Positions 25,344-33,447 of a DNA stretch of 45,912 nt are shown one piece after another. Source of the DNA: a virus; the IMG/VR virus record IMGVR_UViG_3300033143_003656, positions 1 through 45,912 of that record; one strand, 5' to 3'. The notes under the pieces are model-generated. The model saw nothing but the letters and a program-made list of their open reading frames with translations. It had not been told where the DNA came from and did no database searches. Each line of letters begins with the position of its first letter. Position 1 is the stretch's first letter. The translations under genes were made by a program, and so were the position numbers.

Positions 25344-25802
25344 ATGAACCAGGTGTATATTGTAGGAAACATCAAACCAGGAAACGAAGATCACGCCCTC
25401 GCAGAAATTGATCGGCTACTGCACGAGATTGAAAGCCCCGCGATTTTATATTATGGAGATGATCACACAGCCGCCACGCTCCGCCAATATTCCAACGAAG
25501 TAAAAACAAACGCCACAAGCAAAGGTGAAGCGAGCACCGCAATTATCCCAATGTTCCGCGACATGGATCAACCACATAGAACCAATAGCCGAACAATTGC
25601 AGCAGAGCACTTGATCATCCTAGGCTATCCAATAGGGCAGGCGTACCACGCGCACAAAACCAGAACAAAGATCGGCATTGGACAGACGGCCGTCATTCTA
25701 CCATACGAAAACCCACGGCCCCACGCGAAACGCCGCCAGACGATTTATCCAACTGGCTACAAATCTAACAGACGACGACGGCGCCGCTTACCTGCCGCTT
25801 GA
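25344..25802 (+). CDS. Possible SLOG-like protein with Arg-rich tail
   Basis: 152 residues from the ATG at 25344 (GAGGAAACC upstream); an ATG at 25284 would add 20 residues but has no site. The chain starts with a beta strand (QVYIVGNIKPG), then a helix. Later it has RTNSRTIAAEHLIILGYP and a final TAVILPY strand, the order seen in DUF2493/SLOG-type domains, where an RN helix precedes an A-D/E-hL-h strand. The C-terminus is RRRRRRLPAA, which suggests nucleic-acid contact. It may be related to the N-terminal domain of the preceding gene. The fold call is tentative. Confidence 0.5.
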   Translation: MNQVYIVGNIKPGNEDHALAEIDRLLHEIESPAILYYGDDHTAATLRQYSNEVKTNATSKGEASTAIIPMFRDMDQPHRTNSRTIAAEHLIILGYPIGQAYHAHKTRTKIGIGQTAVILPYENPRPHAKRRQTIYPTGYKSNRRRRRRLPAA

Positions 25803-25817
25803 CCTCATCCGTACAAG

Positions 25818-25967
25818 GTAATCATAATACTATATATATCCGAAAATAAAATTTTTTTTCGCTGCGCGGCTCACTGGTGTCCGTTCCTTTACAGGGTATT
25901 AGTAATAATTCGTTATCCTTTCCGCAGAGGATGCTTAGTACGTACTCTGTAATCATAATACTATATA
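25818..25967 (+). repeat. 19-bp direct repeat pair
   Basis: GTAATCATAATACTATATA at 25818-25836 and at 25949-25967, 131 bp apart. The word contains TATACT/TATAAT-like elements, so these could be paired promoters or binding sites. Confidence 0.8.
25937..25946 (+). promoter_or_regulatory. AGTACGTACT palindromic operator-like site
   Basis: A perfect 10-bp palindrome, related to words at 21209, 21438 and 22950 that lie in or near promoters. Confidence 0.5.
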
Positions 25968-26000
25968 AATTAGCGTGCATTTTTTTCGGCTGCGCCGAAC

Positions 26001-26014
26001 GCCCGAGGACGGGC
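26001..26014 (+). promoter_or_regulatory. Hairpin with AGGA tetraloop
   Basis: GCCCG-AGGA-CGGGC. One of three hairpins with a perfect 5-bp stem and the same loop but different stem bases (also 36956 and 37843). Confidence 0.6.
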
Positions 26015-26042
26015 AGGGAACCGTAACGATACAACCACTTAG

Positions 26043-26062
26043 TTATTACGAGGAGGTAATAA
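26043..26062 (+). promoter_or_regulatory. Hairpin presenting the Shine-Dalgarno in its loop
   Basis: TTATTAC pairs with GTAATAA, leaving GAGGAG as the loop. The ATG of a five-codon frame is 4 nt after the stem. The same arrangement precedes the 37163 gene. Confidence 0.55.
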
Positions 26063-26065
26063 AAT

Positions 26066-26083
26066 ATGGATCAAAGGGTTTAG
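26066..26083 (+). CDS. Possible leader peptide MDQRV
   Basis: ATG GAT CAA AGG GTT TAG follows an excellent GAGGAGG site held in a hairpin loop. It is too short to be an ordinary gene. Translation of such mini-frames can regulate downstream structures, here the hairpin at 26136 and the gene at 26174. Confidence 0.3.
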   Translation: MDQRV

Positions 26084-26135
26084 CAACTTCTACACGTAAC
26101 CGTCCGATTTCCAATAACGAGTAGTTTTAGCGAGA

Positions 26136-26155
26136 AGTCGGTCTGAGCACCGGCT
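26136..26155 (+). promoter_or_regulatory. Leader hairpin with CTGAGCA apex
   Basis: AGTCGGT pairs with ACCGGCT (one G-T pair) over CTGAGC. AAGGGG follows at about 26160. The apex word recurs in the leaders at 33747 and 41314. Confidence 0.6.
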
Positions 26156-26173
26156 CCTCAAGGGGTATATATC

Positions 26174-26359
26174 ATGTTTAACCAACCACAGATCGTAAGA
26201 GTAAGTATGGCCAGCGGGATGACGATCAATCCCATCTTCACCACGCGATACGTCACGCATGAGGAAGTGATCCCACCATCGAAAAGTGATCGCCAGCTTT
26301 TTCACCGGCAAGATCGCCGAAGCGCAGCAGCAGACTTGAAGTCATGGAGGACCGCGTAA
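26174..26359 (+). CDS. Small protein, unknown (61 residues)
   Basis: 61 residues, basic C-terminal half (KSDRQLFHRQDRRSAAADLK). The ATG is 8 nt after AAGGGG, the standard site of this phage, and a CTGAGCA-type hairpin lies directly upstream, as with two other genes. Those two features make it likely to be a real gene. Its stop overlaps the next ATG (TAATG). No family recognised. Confidence 0.5.
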   Translation: MFNQPQIVRVSMASGMTINPIFTTRYVTHEEVIPPSKSDRQLFHRQDRRSAAADLKSWRTA

Positions 26360-26421
26360 TGTTTGAGATAGCTTTCTTTACCATAATCTATATTTTCAAC
26401 TTCCCCATCCCGACATTCTAG
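26359..26421 (+). CDS. Possible 20-residue hydrophobic peptide
   Basis: The ATG overlaps the previous stop and GGAGG lies about 9 nt upstream. The frame (MFEIAFFTIIYIFNF...) is almost wholly hydrophobic, as a single membrane-spanning micropeptide. It ends just before a terminator. Confidence 0.35.
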   Translation: MFEIAFFTIIYIFNFPIPTF

Positions 26422-26428
26422 TTTTTAT

Positions 26429-26457
26429 GCCCTGGTCCATTCGGGCCAGGGCTTTTG
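26429..26457 (+). terminator. Rho-independent terminator before ssb
   Basis: GCCCTGGTCC pairs with GGGCCAGGGC (one T-G pair) over ATTC, followed by TTTTG. Confidence 0.7.
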
Positions 26458-26473
26458 TTAGCCACCTTTGTAT

Positions 26474-26495
26474 GTCTGCACTTGCAGACGAGGAG
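26474..26495 (+). promoter_or_regulatory. ssb leader hairpin and ribosome site
   Basis: GTCTGC-ACTT-GCAGAC directly abuts GAGGAG (26490-26495), with the ATG at 26503. The placement suggests control of SSB translation or 5'-end stabilisation. Confidence 0.55.
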
Positions 26496-26502
26496 TTCTA
26501 TT

Positions 26503-26967
26503 ATGAAACTTAACGAGACCATGATCATTGGTAATTTAGGACGAGATCCGCAGGAAACACAGCTCCCTTCAGGAACCGTAGGCAGCGTATTCCCTGTTGG
26601 TGTCAACAACGACTGGACAGATCGCAATGGCGAGCGTCATACGCAAACCACGTGGTTCACTGTTCGCGTAAGCAACAATCAGGCATCGGCCTGCAACAGC
26701 TACTTGTACAAGGGCCGCAAGGTTCTTGTCCGAGGTCGGCTGCGTGCCGATGATTACGGCAACCCGCGCATCTGGTTCAAGAATGACGACACCAATCGTG
26801 AAAACCCGCGTACAACGTTCGAGCTTCTTGCTTACAATGTCGAATTTGGCGAGGACACCCGCCGCAACGAGGCACCTGCTCACGCCGAATACGAGAAGTA
26901 TCACTCTACGGAGAACTCAGAAGTCGCACAGGAGGATAGCGACAACGACGACGCTTTCCCGTTCTAG
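26503..26967 (+). CDS. ssb: Single-stranded DNA-binding protein
   Basis: 154 residues. The N-terminal OB fold starts LNETMIIGNLGRDPQ and contains TTWFTVRVSNNQA and a KGRKVLVRGRL strand, the usual SSB pattern. The C-terminus is acidic and ends DNDDAFPF, the tip that binds partner proteins in bacterial SSBs (classically DDDIPF). It coats ssDNA at the fork and recruits repair and replication proteins. The start is set by GAGGAG 8 nt upstream. It opens the large plus-strand middle operon, so it is on the opposite strand from dnaB. Confidence 0.9.
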   Translation: MKLNETMIIGNLGRDPQETQLPSGTVGSVFPVGVNNDWTDRNGERHTQTTWFTVRVSNNQASACNSYLYKGRKVLVRGRLRADDYGNPRIWFKNDDTNRENPRTTFELLAYNVEFGEDTRRNEAPAHAEYEKYHSTENSEVAQEDSDNDDAFPF

Positions 26968-26979
26968 TCATATTCATCA

Positions 26980-27008
26980 AAGCGAGCAGGCGCCATGCTT
27001 GCTCGCTT
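26980..27008 (+). promoter_or_regulatory. Intergenic hairpin after ssb
   Basis: AAGCGAGCA pairs with TGCTCGCTT over 11 nt, followed by GTCTTATC. It could be a weak terminator/attenuator or the leader hairpin of the next gene. Confidence 0.5.
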
Positions 27009-27042
27009 GTCTTATCAACCAACTAATCCCAACGAGGTAGTT

Positions 27043-27618
27043 ATGAACATAATCAACCACGATCACCGATTCTACACCTTTCACAACCGCAGCGCGTTTC
27101 TTCACGCTGAATATTGTCATCCCGGAACTGATCCGACTTTCAAGAAGATTAAGCTGTGGGCCGGCAAAACACAGGACGGCAAAACTGTGCAGGATGCCTC
27201 TCATTACTTCGAGTTCCAGGATATGCGTTATCTGTCCTTCATCATCCTTCGCGGCATGGAGCCAGGGCCACAGGAGGCTTACACCTCCATCCGTGGTGTC
27301 CTTACGAAAGGAACGCCGGTATGCCGTGTCATGAAGCTTCGCCGAGGTTCTCTTGCAGACAAGGCTAAGGGAACACGCGACGAATCGCACAAATATTTCT
27401 TGTCCATCGGCATTGGCCCAGGCCAGGAAACAAACGGCGTGGTTATGCCCAGCCGCAAGGCGCCGAAGGAAGCATGGACTTACACCACCCTGGTGTACTC
27501 TGAGCAAGAGATCCAAACGTTTGCCTTGCACATGCAGGCATGGGTAAACGGCATCGTAATAGCAGAGGTTAAGGATGTCTTAACCCAATTTGAGGAGGCA
27601 ACAAATTATGACGAATAA
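27043..27618 (+). CDS. Unknown protein downstream of SSB, 191 residues
   Basis: 191 residues from the ATG at 27043 (AACGAGG upstream). It is alpha/beta with HYFEFQDMRYLSFIILRGMEPG and a KYFLSIGIGPGQETNG strand-turn. The spacing of strands and Gly-rich turns suggests an OB-like or SSB-associated fold, but no motif proves it. It overlaps the next gene by 11 bp. Position between ssb and a large unknown gene makes a role in replication or recombination likely. Confidence 0.5.
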   Translation: MNIINHDHRFYTFHNRSAFLHAEYCHPGTDPTFKKIKLWAGKTQDGKTVQDASHYFEFQDMRYLSFIILRGMEPGPQEAYTSIRGVLTKGTPVCRVMKLRRGSLADKAKGTRDESHKYFLSIGIGPGQETNGVVMPSRKAPKEAWTYTTLVYSEQEIQTFALHMQAWVNGIVIAEVKDVLTQFEEATNYDE

Positions 27619-29227
27619 GTTTAGCGAATTAATTAAGGAGGCAATGGCCCGGGGCTATGTTCACAAAATCGAAATTGATGGCGTGAACTACTTACAGAAA
27701 TCCGCCTTGATTGATGAAATCATTGTCAAGGGATTGATGGACCCCGAGTTATTCCCGCAGCTTGTTGCCCACCTGGACAAATATCGCACCATGTACAACT
27801 TGGGGCAGGAGGTCGAGTTCAACCCACCGGCTGTCAACTACACACAGCGCGGCATCTACTACAAGATCATTCAACCACCTACACAGGAGATGGTTACTGC
27901 AGTAGTACAGGAATTAGACTTATGGTCGAATCACTACAACCAGCGATCAAACCCCGAAGTCTACTTGTACGACTACAAAATCAATGAGATGACGTGGCTT
28001 GAGTTATACCCAGGCGAGCTGCACGACGACCGTATGCAGCTCATTGCCAAGTTTGTCATCAATGCGCTAACTGCACAGGGCTGGACTTACAACATCACAC
28101 GAAACCTCTTCACAGCATGGCGCGAGTTCACCCGAGACAATCATGGCCGCATGGATACCATGTTTGATACGCAGGAATGGAACGTGAAGGGCTTTTACCA
28201 AATCGTAGCAGAGGACGCCTACGGCAAAACCTACTACACGGAGGAGGAGAACTATCCACCTGAATTTCAAGCGTATGTTACAGAGATGGCTGAGAAATAC
28301 AACTACATGCGTAAAGGAGATCGTTTTGTAGAAAAGCCGGTAGCTCTTCCCGACAACATCTTAGATATTGGCCATCAGATCCTTTCAAACCAGGAGCTTC
28401 TTGTCTATCACGAGGCTGGCTACCAAGTCATGCCCCTACAGAACATCAGGCAAGCATTGTTTGACCATGGTATCAACTTGAAGCAGCTCAAGATCAAGTT
28501 TCAACTAATGGGCAGCACCGGAGCCTGGGCCGAGGCATTAGTAGTCAACGGCTTTGACCTCTACGTCGAAGAGTATTGGGCAGATGATTGGAAATTTGAG
28601 AGCACCGATCACCGCTTTAAGTGTGTTCAGAAAAGACGTATGCAGGAAGATTCGTTAGATCACTCACACAAAGCCCAATTTGCACAAGGTTTGCCCGTCA
28701 CTCTTGTAGGTTTTATCCTAAACTCAAATACAGGCGAGCTGGTTTATCTGAACATGGTTGGTCCAATCAACAGCGTAAAAGCGAATTGGTCTGCCCTTAT
28801 GCAAAAGCGAACCCATTACTACGCCGGCATAACCTTCAAGGTTGCAACAGCGAGCAACCACAAACGTTTTGAAGGAACGCTTCCATCTGGTTTGCATCAG
28901 ATCATCTTAGTTAATCATGAAGCATCTCCATCGACTTTAACCCCGCTTCATGACAAGTTCTACTTGTTGACAAACGATCGTTCGGATGCAATGCCTAAAA
29001 ACTTCGTCGGCACACTGGACAAGTTTCTTGAAGTTCCTGTCATGCCACATTGGGCCGACTACTTATGGGTATTAGGTCGTTCTCATGGAATGATCGACTA
29101 CACAGGTGATCCAAACAAACAGGTAGGCGGAACATCATGGACTATTCGCAGAGGATCAGAAAATAGTGATTGGAACACTCTCATCTCAACGTCAGTGGCC
29201 TCAAAGAAGATCTCGTTATGTACGTGA
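27608..29227 (+). CDS. Unknown 539-residue protein
   Basis: 539 residues; GAGGAGGCAACAAATT precedes the ATG. The N-terminus (ELIKEAMARGYVHKIEIDGVNYLQKSALIDE) and several Trp/Tyr-rich segments (ELDLWSNHYNQRSN, AEALVVNGFDLYVEEYWADDW) are visible, but there is no Walker, nuclease or methylase motif. A C-terminal Ser/Lys-rich tail (STSVASKKISLCT) overlaps the next gene. It lies between two genes I also do not recognise and the methylase-helicase fusion, so it is probably part of the DNA-metabolism operon. Confidence 0.5.
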   Translation: MTNKFSELIKEAMARGYVHKIEIDGVNYLQKSALIDEIIVKGLMDPELFPQLVAHLDKYRTMYNLGQEVEFNPPAVNYTQRGIYYKIIQPPTQEMVTAVVQELDLWSNHYNQRSNPEVYLYDYKINEMTWLELYPGELHDDRMQLIAKFVINALTAQGWTYNITRNLFTAWREFTRDNHGRMDTMFDTQEWNVKGFYQIVAEDAYGKTYYTEEENYPPEFQAYVTEMAEKYNYMRKGDRFVEKPVALPDNILDIGHQILSNQELLVYHEAGYQVMPLQNIRQALFDHGINLKQLKIKFQLMGSTGAWAEALVVNGFDLYVEEYWADDWKFESTDHRFKCVQKRRMQEDSLDHSHKAQFAQGLPVTLVGFILNSNTGELVYLNMVGPINSVKANWSALMQKRTHYYAGITFKVATASNHKRFEGTLPSGLHQIILVNHEASPSTLTPLHDKFYLLTNDRSDAMPKNFVGTLDKFLEVPVMPHWADYLWVLGRSHGMIDYTGDPNKQVGGTSWTIRRGSENSDWNTLISTSVASKKISLCT

Positions 29228-29670
29228 TCTTTGGGAGTGTCAACGGCATAGATGGTGTGATATGTTTCACAACTGAGGAACACAATGCGACTCGCTTAGT
29301 TGAAGCGTTAGCAGCAACCGACCTCACTTGGGAACGCGTCGATTACTCTCACATTCTAGCCTATCAAGACAACCACAAGGATTGGAACTATCCGTTCTAC
29401 GTGCAGTACATAGAGGATTACGGTCACGTAATAAAACCAGATTGGATAGAGTTTAACAGCTTAGATTCACGAAGTATACAAGGTAACACGAGGAGTAAAT
29501 CTTATGAGACTAGCGAGTCAGGAGAAGGCGGGGTTCTATCCCCTTCCGGAACACATGATCCCACCGATTCTATCAACGATCTCAGGGACAGTTGGGACGA
29601 CGACGAAGAAGATATTAGATCCCGGATGCGGAGAAGGAGTCGCATTAACAGGGATCGCAAAGGGAACTAG
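29218..29670 (+). CDS. Unknown protein with long overlap into the methylase-helicase gene
   Basis: 150 residues from the ATG at 29218, overlapping the previous stop. The first 95 residues read as a compact alpha/beta domain (MYVIFGSVNGIDGVICFTTEEH ... YPFYVQYIEDYGHVIKPDWIEF). The last 55 lie in the 167-bp overlap with the 29504 gene and are low-complexity (DSWDDDEEDIRSRMRRRSR), so they look shaped by the other frame. Translation of both frames is likely because the downstream gene needs its own ATG. No family recognised. Confidence 0.5.
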   Translation: MYVIFGSVNGIDGVICFTTEEHNATRLVEALAATDLTWERVDYSHILAYQDNHKDWNYPFYVQYIEDYGHVIKPDWIEFNSLDSRSIQGNTRSKSYETSESGEGGVLSPSGTHDPTDSINDLRDSWDDDEEDIRSRMRRRSRINRDRKGN

Positions 29671-32600
29671 CACAACCCCCTATGGTTGTGAACTTCACGT
29701 TGATCGATCACTGATGGCTACAGCGGCCGTCTTAGCGTTAGACGAGACTTCAAACGCTAATGTAATTAACGACGACTACCGTAATATAAGAACCGAGCGC
29801 AAAGCTTTCAGCATTTTGTATCTCAACCCGCCATACAACTTCGATAAGGAGTCTGGCAGGGAGGAATACACCTGGCTCAAGGCGATGCGGCCGTATCTAG
29901 CTGAAGGTGGCTTACTTATCTGGATCGTGCCTCAACGCATACTCTCAGATCGTCTTGTTCATCGTTATCTTGCATCCTGGTTCACGAATCTAGTGGCCTA
30001 CCGCTTCATAGGCGACTCTTACAACGCCTACAAGCAGGTAGTAATCTATGGAACCGTGCGCAAAGTAGCATTGCGAGCAGATATAAACGTAGTGCGTAAT
30101 CTGCGCCAGGTCGCCAAGTTAATGGAAGATTTGCCCGAGCATCCGATCTTTGACAAGGCTATCTTCGACCTATCCGATGTTGAGGAGGCAAAGAAGTTCT
30201 GGTTTTTCGGCATGTCGCCTAACCCAGAGGCCGTGATAGCTGAAGTATCCAGCCATGGCATCGAAACTCGCCTTGAATACACGTCCTACTTGTCGCCGGC
30301 ACCTAAAGTCAAACTTGATCCACTTACACCCATGAAAATTGGTCACATTGCGAGCACAATCGCAGCAGGTCATATCAACAACCAGGAGTTGATCACTGAC
30401 AACGGCCGAGTAATCATCAAAGGATCAGTTTACACAGAGCCGGTCGTTGCTGGTGTATCGACATCTTCCACGGATAAGTCTCATAAGACCAAGACTGTAA
30501 CGGTAAACGATCCCAGGTCTGTGATCGTAACCATTGATGAGAAAGGAAAAATCGAGGAGCTACGTAACGCTTCCCTAGCGACCTTCCTAAAAGACAACAT
30601 GATGAAAGTGACCGGACTCCTTAAAAAGTTATACCCGCCGCGTTACAACTTCAAGTTAGGCAAATGGAAGGGTTTCCTCAAGGGGGTTAACCCGAGGAGA
30701 ATCCCAAACACGAATCGCAAAGGCTTATTGCCAGCACAGAAGCACTCTGCTGCCGCCATATGCCAGCAATGGGAAGATCACGACGATGCAATCATGGTCG
30801 GCCAGCTAGGTACTGGCAAGACCGTCATATCAATCGCTGCACTTTATGCTCAATGGCAGATGAATCCAAATCGCAACCATTACATTGTTATGTGTCCCCC
30901 GCACCTGGTAAACAAATGGATCAGGGAGGTTCTTCTGACATGGCCGGATGCAAAGGCAATGGGCATCTACACCGTGCAGGATGCAGACAAGTTCTTTGGT
31001 ATTGCTGGACCTATCTTTGGCATAGTCAAGAGTACAGCCGCCGCTAATGCAGATGGTTGGAGTCATACAATCAACTACTTTGGACCTATGACGCTAAAGT
31101 ATATCAAGGATCGCAGAGACCCCTACGAGGTTATCTACAGCAGCAGAATGTTCGACACGCTCACTGACCGCCTCACCGATTCAATCGAAGGCACACCCGA
31201 GCGCATGAAGATTTCTCGCCAGTTAGCTGTATCGCGTATCACCTGCCCCCAATGTGGGAAGCCCGTCACCGTGCCTGATAAGAAACACAAGGATTCTTTT
31301 CTTCCAGTCAGCCTATTCGACTTCAAGAATAACAAGCACACCTGCCGTCATTGTAAATCAGAGCTTTGGCAAGACAACCGCAGAACCAAAAACGGTCGTT
31401 ATCCCATCGCCACCTACATCAAGCGGCACTATCGAGGCATGATAGATATGCTTGTTGTCGATGAGGCACACCAATACAAGGGCGACTCAGATCGTGGGGA
31501 CGCTTATGCACGAATGGTAGCCACATCTAAAAAGGCATTGATCATGACCGGCACGATCTACGGCGGGAAGTCAAGCACCTTGTTCTTGCTTTTGTATCGT
31601 CTATCAGCAGGCTTCCGCGAACAATGGACTGACTTCACCAGTGAAAATCAAGCACGTATCATGAGCAAAACGTGGGAGAAAACCTATGGTGTTACAGAGT
31701 TCACGAGCACAACAAGTGAACCCACATCCTCTAATAACACAGGATCATCAAGGACTACGACCACCAGCAGGGAAATACCAGGTTCTTCACCTGCAATGCT
31801 GCCCTGGTTGTTAAATCGAACCATCTTTGTCAGTCTCAAGGATATGGGCCTAGCACTCCCAAATTTCAGCGAGCATGTCATTGAGGTCACGATGGATGCT
31901 GAAATGAAGGCTCAATACGACATGCTGTACGGCAAACTAAGCGAAGAGTTAGCCAAACGTCTAATCGTTGGAGATCGTTCTCTCTTGGGTAAGTACATTG
32001 CCTCCCTCATCTTTTGGCCAGATGCACCGTGGCGCTCCAAAGTGGTCAAGTTAGCCGGGCAAGAAGAGCCACTCGTATCCATTCCGGGTACAGGACAACC
32101 GCTTGGAGTTGCTCCAAAGGAAGCAGCGATCTTGCAGCTTATCAAAGACGAGCTTGCAGAGAATCGCCGATGCTTGTTGATGTTAGGTCAAACTAACACC
32201 TTGAACATACAGCCACAGTGGAAAGCTTTTCTTGGAGATCATGGTATCAAAGCAGCGATCCTTAAAGGACCACCGTCTGCACGTGAAGCTTGGATTACCA
32301 AGGCTGAGAAGAATGGTGTTCAAGTCATCATCTCACATCCAAAGAAAGTTGAAACGGGCTTAGACATCTTAGCTTATCCGACGATCATTTGGATGGCTCC
32401 TGATTTCTCTATCTACACAGTAATCCAGGCAAGCGGAAGGGCATACAGATTGGGCCAGACCAATGATTGCAAGGTGTATCACTTTGCATACACGGACACG
32501 CTCCAGGGGCAAGCCTTGAAGCTAATCATTGCCAAGGCTGCCGCCGCCAAACGTGTTAATGGTGACACTATCGAGAAGGACGATCTAGCCGATCTGAATA

Positions 32601-33193
32601 AACTTGCCTCTTCATCTATTGAAAACGAGTTGGCAAAGATGATGAAAGAGGGAGTTGAGCGCAAAGCTACCATGACTCAAATCAACTTGGATTATGAAAT
32701 GGTAACAGATGGCATCTTCACGGGTTACTTCGTAGACAGTGAAACACCTGATGAGGCTAAGACTTTGTATCGACAGCTCGCCAAGGACCATCATCCTGAT
32801 CGTGTAGGCGAACAGGAAGCAGGCACAGACAAAGTTGAGTCACTCATGGATCTCTTTGAGCGAGCCAACGCGGAATATGCTGAGGAGAGCGCCTATCTAG
32901 GTGATGAATCTATCACTGACGATGAAGATCCAGAGTTTGTGGATGAAGAACCGGCACCGGCTGAGGAACCGGATGTATCGTTCAACTACAAATGGACTAA
33001 GGCCAAGTTAGCAATAACTCCCAAGGCCGTGATCCCTGTTGTTGAAGTAACACCACTTGAGGCAGAAGTGGAGCACAATCCAGTGGAGAATAAGCCGGAA
33101 GTCCCTGAACGTCTAGTTTTCGGCAAGTCTACAATCACTGTATCTAAGAAGAAGTCAGCAAAGGTCAATGCTGCTCAATTGTCACTATTCTAG
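29504..33193 (+). CDS. Fusion: N6-adenine methyltransferase + SNF2-type helicase + J-domain, clamp-binding tail
   Basis: 1,229 residues. The start MRLASQEKAGFYPLPE is typical of the DUF6094-like methylases, and GAGGAGTAAATCTT lies before the ATG. Methylase: motif I ILDPGCGEG (about 38-46), NPPY (108-111). ATPase: Walker A GQLGTGKT (433-440), a zinc ribbon (C581, C584, C614, C617), DEAH (653-656), and motif VI ASGRAYRLGQ, the order of SNF2/helicase superfamily 2 proteins. The C-terminal part holds a helix and HHPD (HPD at 1097-1099) of a J domain, then an acidic tail ending AAQLSLF, a consensus clamp-binding motif. It probably translocates on and methylates DNA, tethered to the clamp. Role in anti-restriction or replication is inferred. 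Confidence 0.8.
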   Translation: MRLASQEKAGFYPLPEHMIPPILSTISGTVGTTTKKILDPGCGEGVALTGIAKGTSTTPYGCELHVDRSLMATAAVLALDETSNANVINDDYRNIRTERKAFSILYLNPPYNFDKESGREEYTWLKAMRPYLAEGGLLIWIVPQRILSDRLVHRYLASWFTNLVAYRFIGDSYNAYKQVVIYGTVRKVALRADINVVRNLRQVAKLMEDLPEHPIFDKAIFDLSDVEEAKKFWFFGMSPNPEAVIAEVSSHGIETRLEYTSYLSPAPKVKLDPLTPMKIGHIASTIAAGHINNQELITDNGRVIIKGSVYTEPVVAGVSTSSTDKSHKTKTVTVNDPRSVIVTIDEKGKIEELRNASLATFLKDNMMKVTGLLKKLYPPRYNFKLGKWKGFLKGVNPRRIPNTNRKGLLPAQKHSAAAICQQWEDHDDAIMVGQLGTGKTVISIAALYAQWQMNPNRNHYIVMCPPHLVNKWIREVLLTWPDAKAMGIYTVQDADKFFGIAGPIFGIVKSTAAANADGWSHTINYFGPMTLKYIKDRRDPYEVIYSSRMFDTLTDRLTDSIEGTPERMKISRQLAVSRITCPQCGKPVTVPDKKHKDSFLPVSLFDFKNNKHTCRHCKSELWQDNRRTKNGRYPIATYIKRHYRGMIDMLVVDEAHQYKGDSDRGDAYARMVATSKKALIMTGTIYGGKSSTLFLLLYRLSAGFREQWTDFTSENQARIMSKTWEKTYGVTEFTSTTSEPTSSNNTGSSRTTTTSREIPGSSPAMLPWLLNRTIFVSLKDMGLALPNFSEHVIEVTMDAEMKAQYDMLYGKLSEELAKRLIVGDRSLLGKYIASLIFWPDAPWRSKVVKLAGQEEPLVSIPGTGQPLGVAPKEAAILQLIKDELAENRRCLLMLGQTNTLNIQPQWKAFLGDHGIKAAILKGPPSAREAWITKAEKNGVQVIISHPKKVETGLDILAYPTIIWMAPDFSIYTVIQASGRAYRLGQTNDCKVYHFAYTDTLQGQALKLIIAKAAAAKRVNGDTIEKDDLADLNKLASSSIENELAKMMKEGVERKATMTQINLDYEMVTDGIFTGYFVDSETPDEAKTLYRQLAKDHHPDRVGEQEAGTDKVESLMDLFERANAEYAEESAYLGDESITDDEDPEFVDEEPAPAEEPDVSFNYKWTKAKLAITPKAVIPVVEVTPLEAEVEHNPVENKPEVPERLVFGKSTITVSKKKSAKVNAAQLSLF

Positions 33194-33195
33194 CC

Positions 33196-33447
33196 ATGAT
33201 TATGACCGAGCATAAAGTAAACGGTAATCGGCTAGTTCATGTCCCATCAAGACTTGAACTAGCCAAGGAGCTTTACGCTTCTAACGGCTTTGATGATTCT
33301 TACGAACTGGTATATACTATGTTTGTAGGTGTTAAGAAAGAGGTCGTAGAACAGGTTCTTAATGGAACCAAAAGGTTATATTCAAACAACGAGAAGAATT
33401 ACATCAAGGTTTTCTTCACTGACAAGGAGCTAGAACATGGACAATGA
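33196..33447 (+). CDS. Small protein, first of two tandem paralogues
   Basis: 83 residues (ATG at 33196; an ATG at 33202 is also possible, and neither has a strong site, which suggests coupling to the large gene ending at 33193). It is helical, with LAKELYASNGFDDSYELVYTMF, then GVKKEVVEQVLNGTKRL. The same pattern occurs in the next gene, so the two are a tandem duplication. It overlaps that gene by 11 bp. Confidence 0.5.
   Translation: MIMTEHKVNGNRLVHVPSRLELAKELYASNGFDDSYELVYTMFVGVKKEVVEQVLNGTKRLYSNNEKNYIKVFFTDKELEHGQ

Larger units (their letters stand above)
25803..26173 (+). other. Gene-free regulatory leader region
   Basis: It holds a 19-bp direct repeat (25818-25836 and 25949-25967), an AGTACGTACT palindrome (25937-25946), hairpins at 26001-26014, 26043-26062 and 26136-26155, and a five-codon open frame. 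Each copy of the 19-bp repeat is followed by a T-rich run and a GCTGCGC-containing word. Confidence 0.65.

Noticed and set aside
25981-26000. Terminator at TTCGGCTGCGCCGAA
   Set aside because: The stem is short and the T run precedes rather than follows it.
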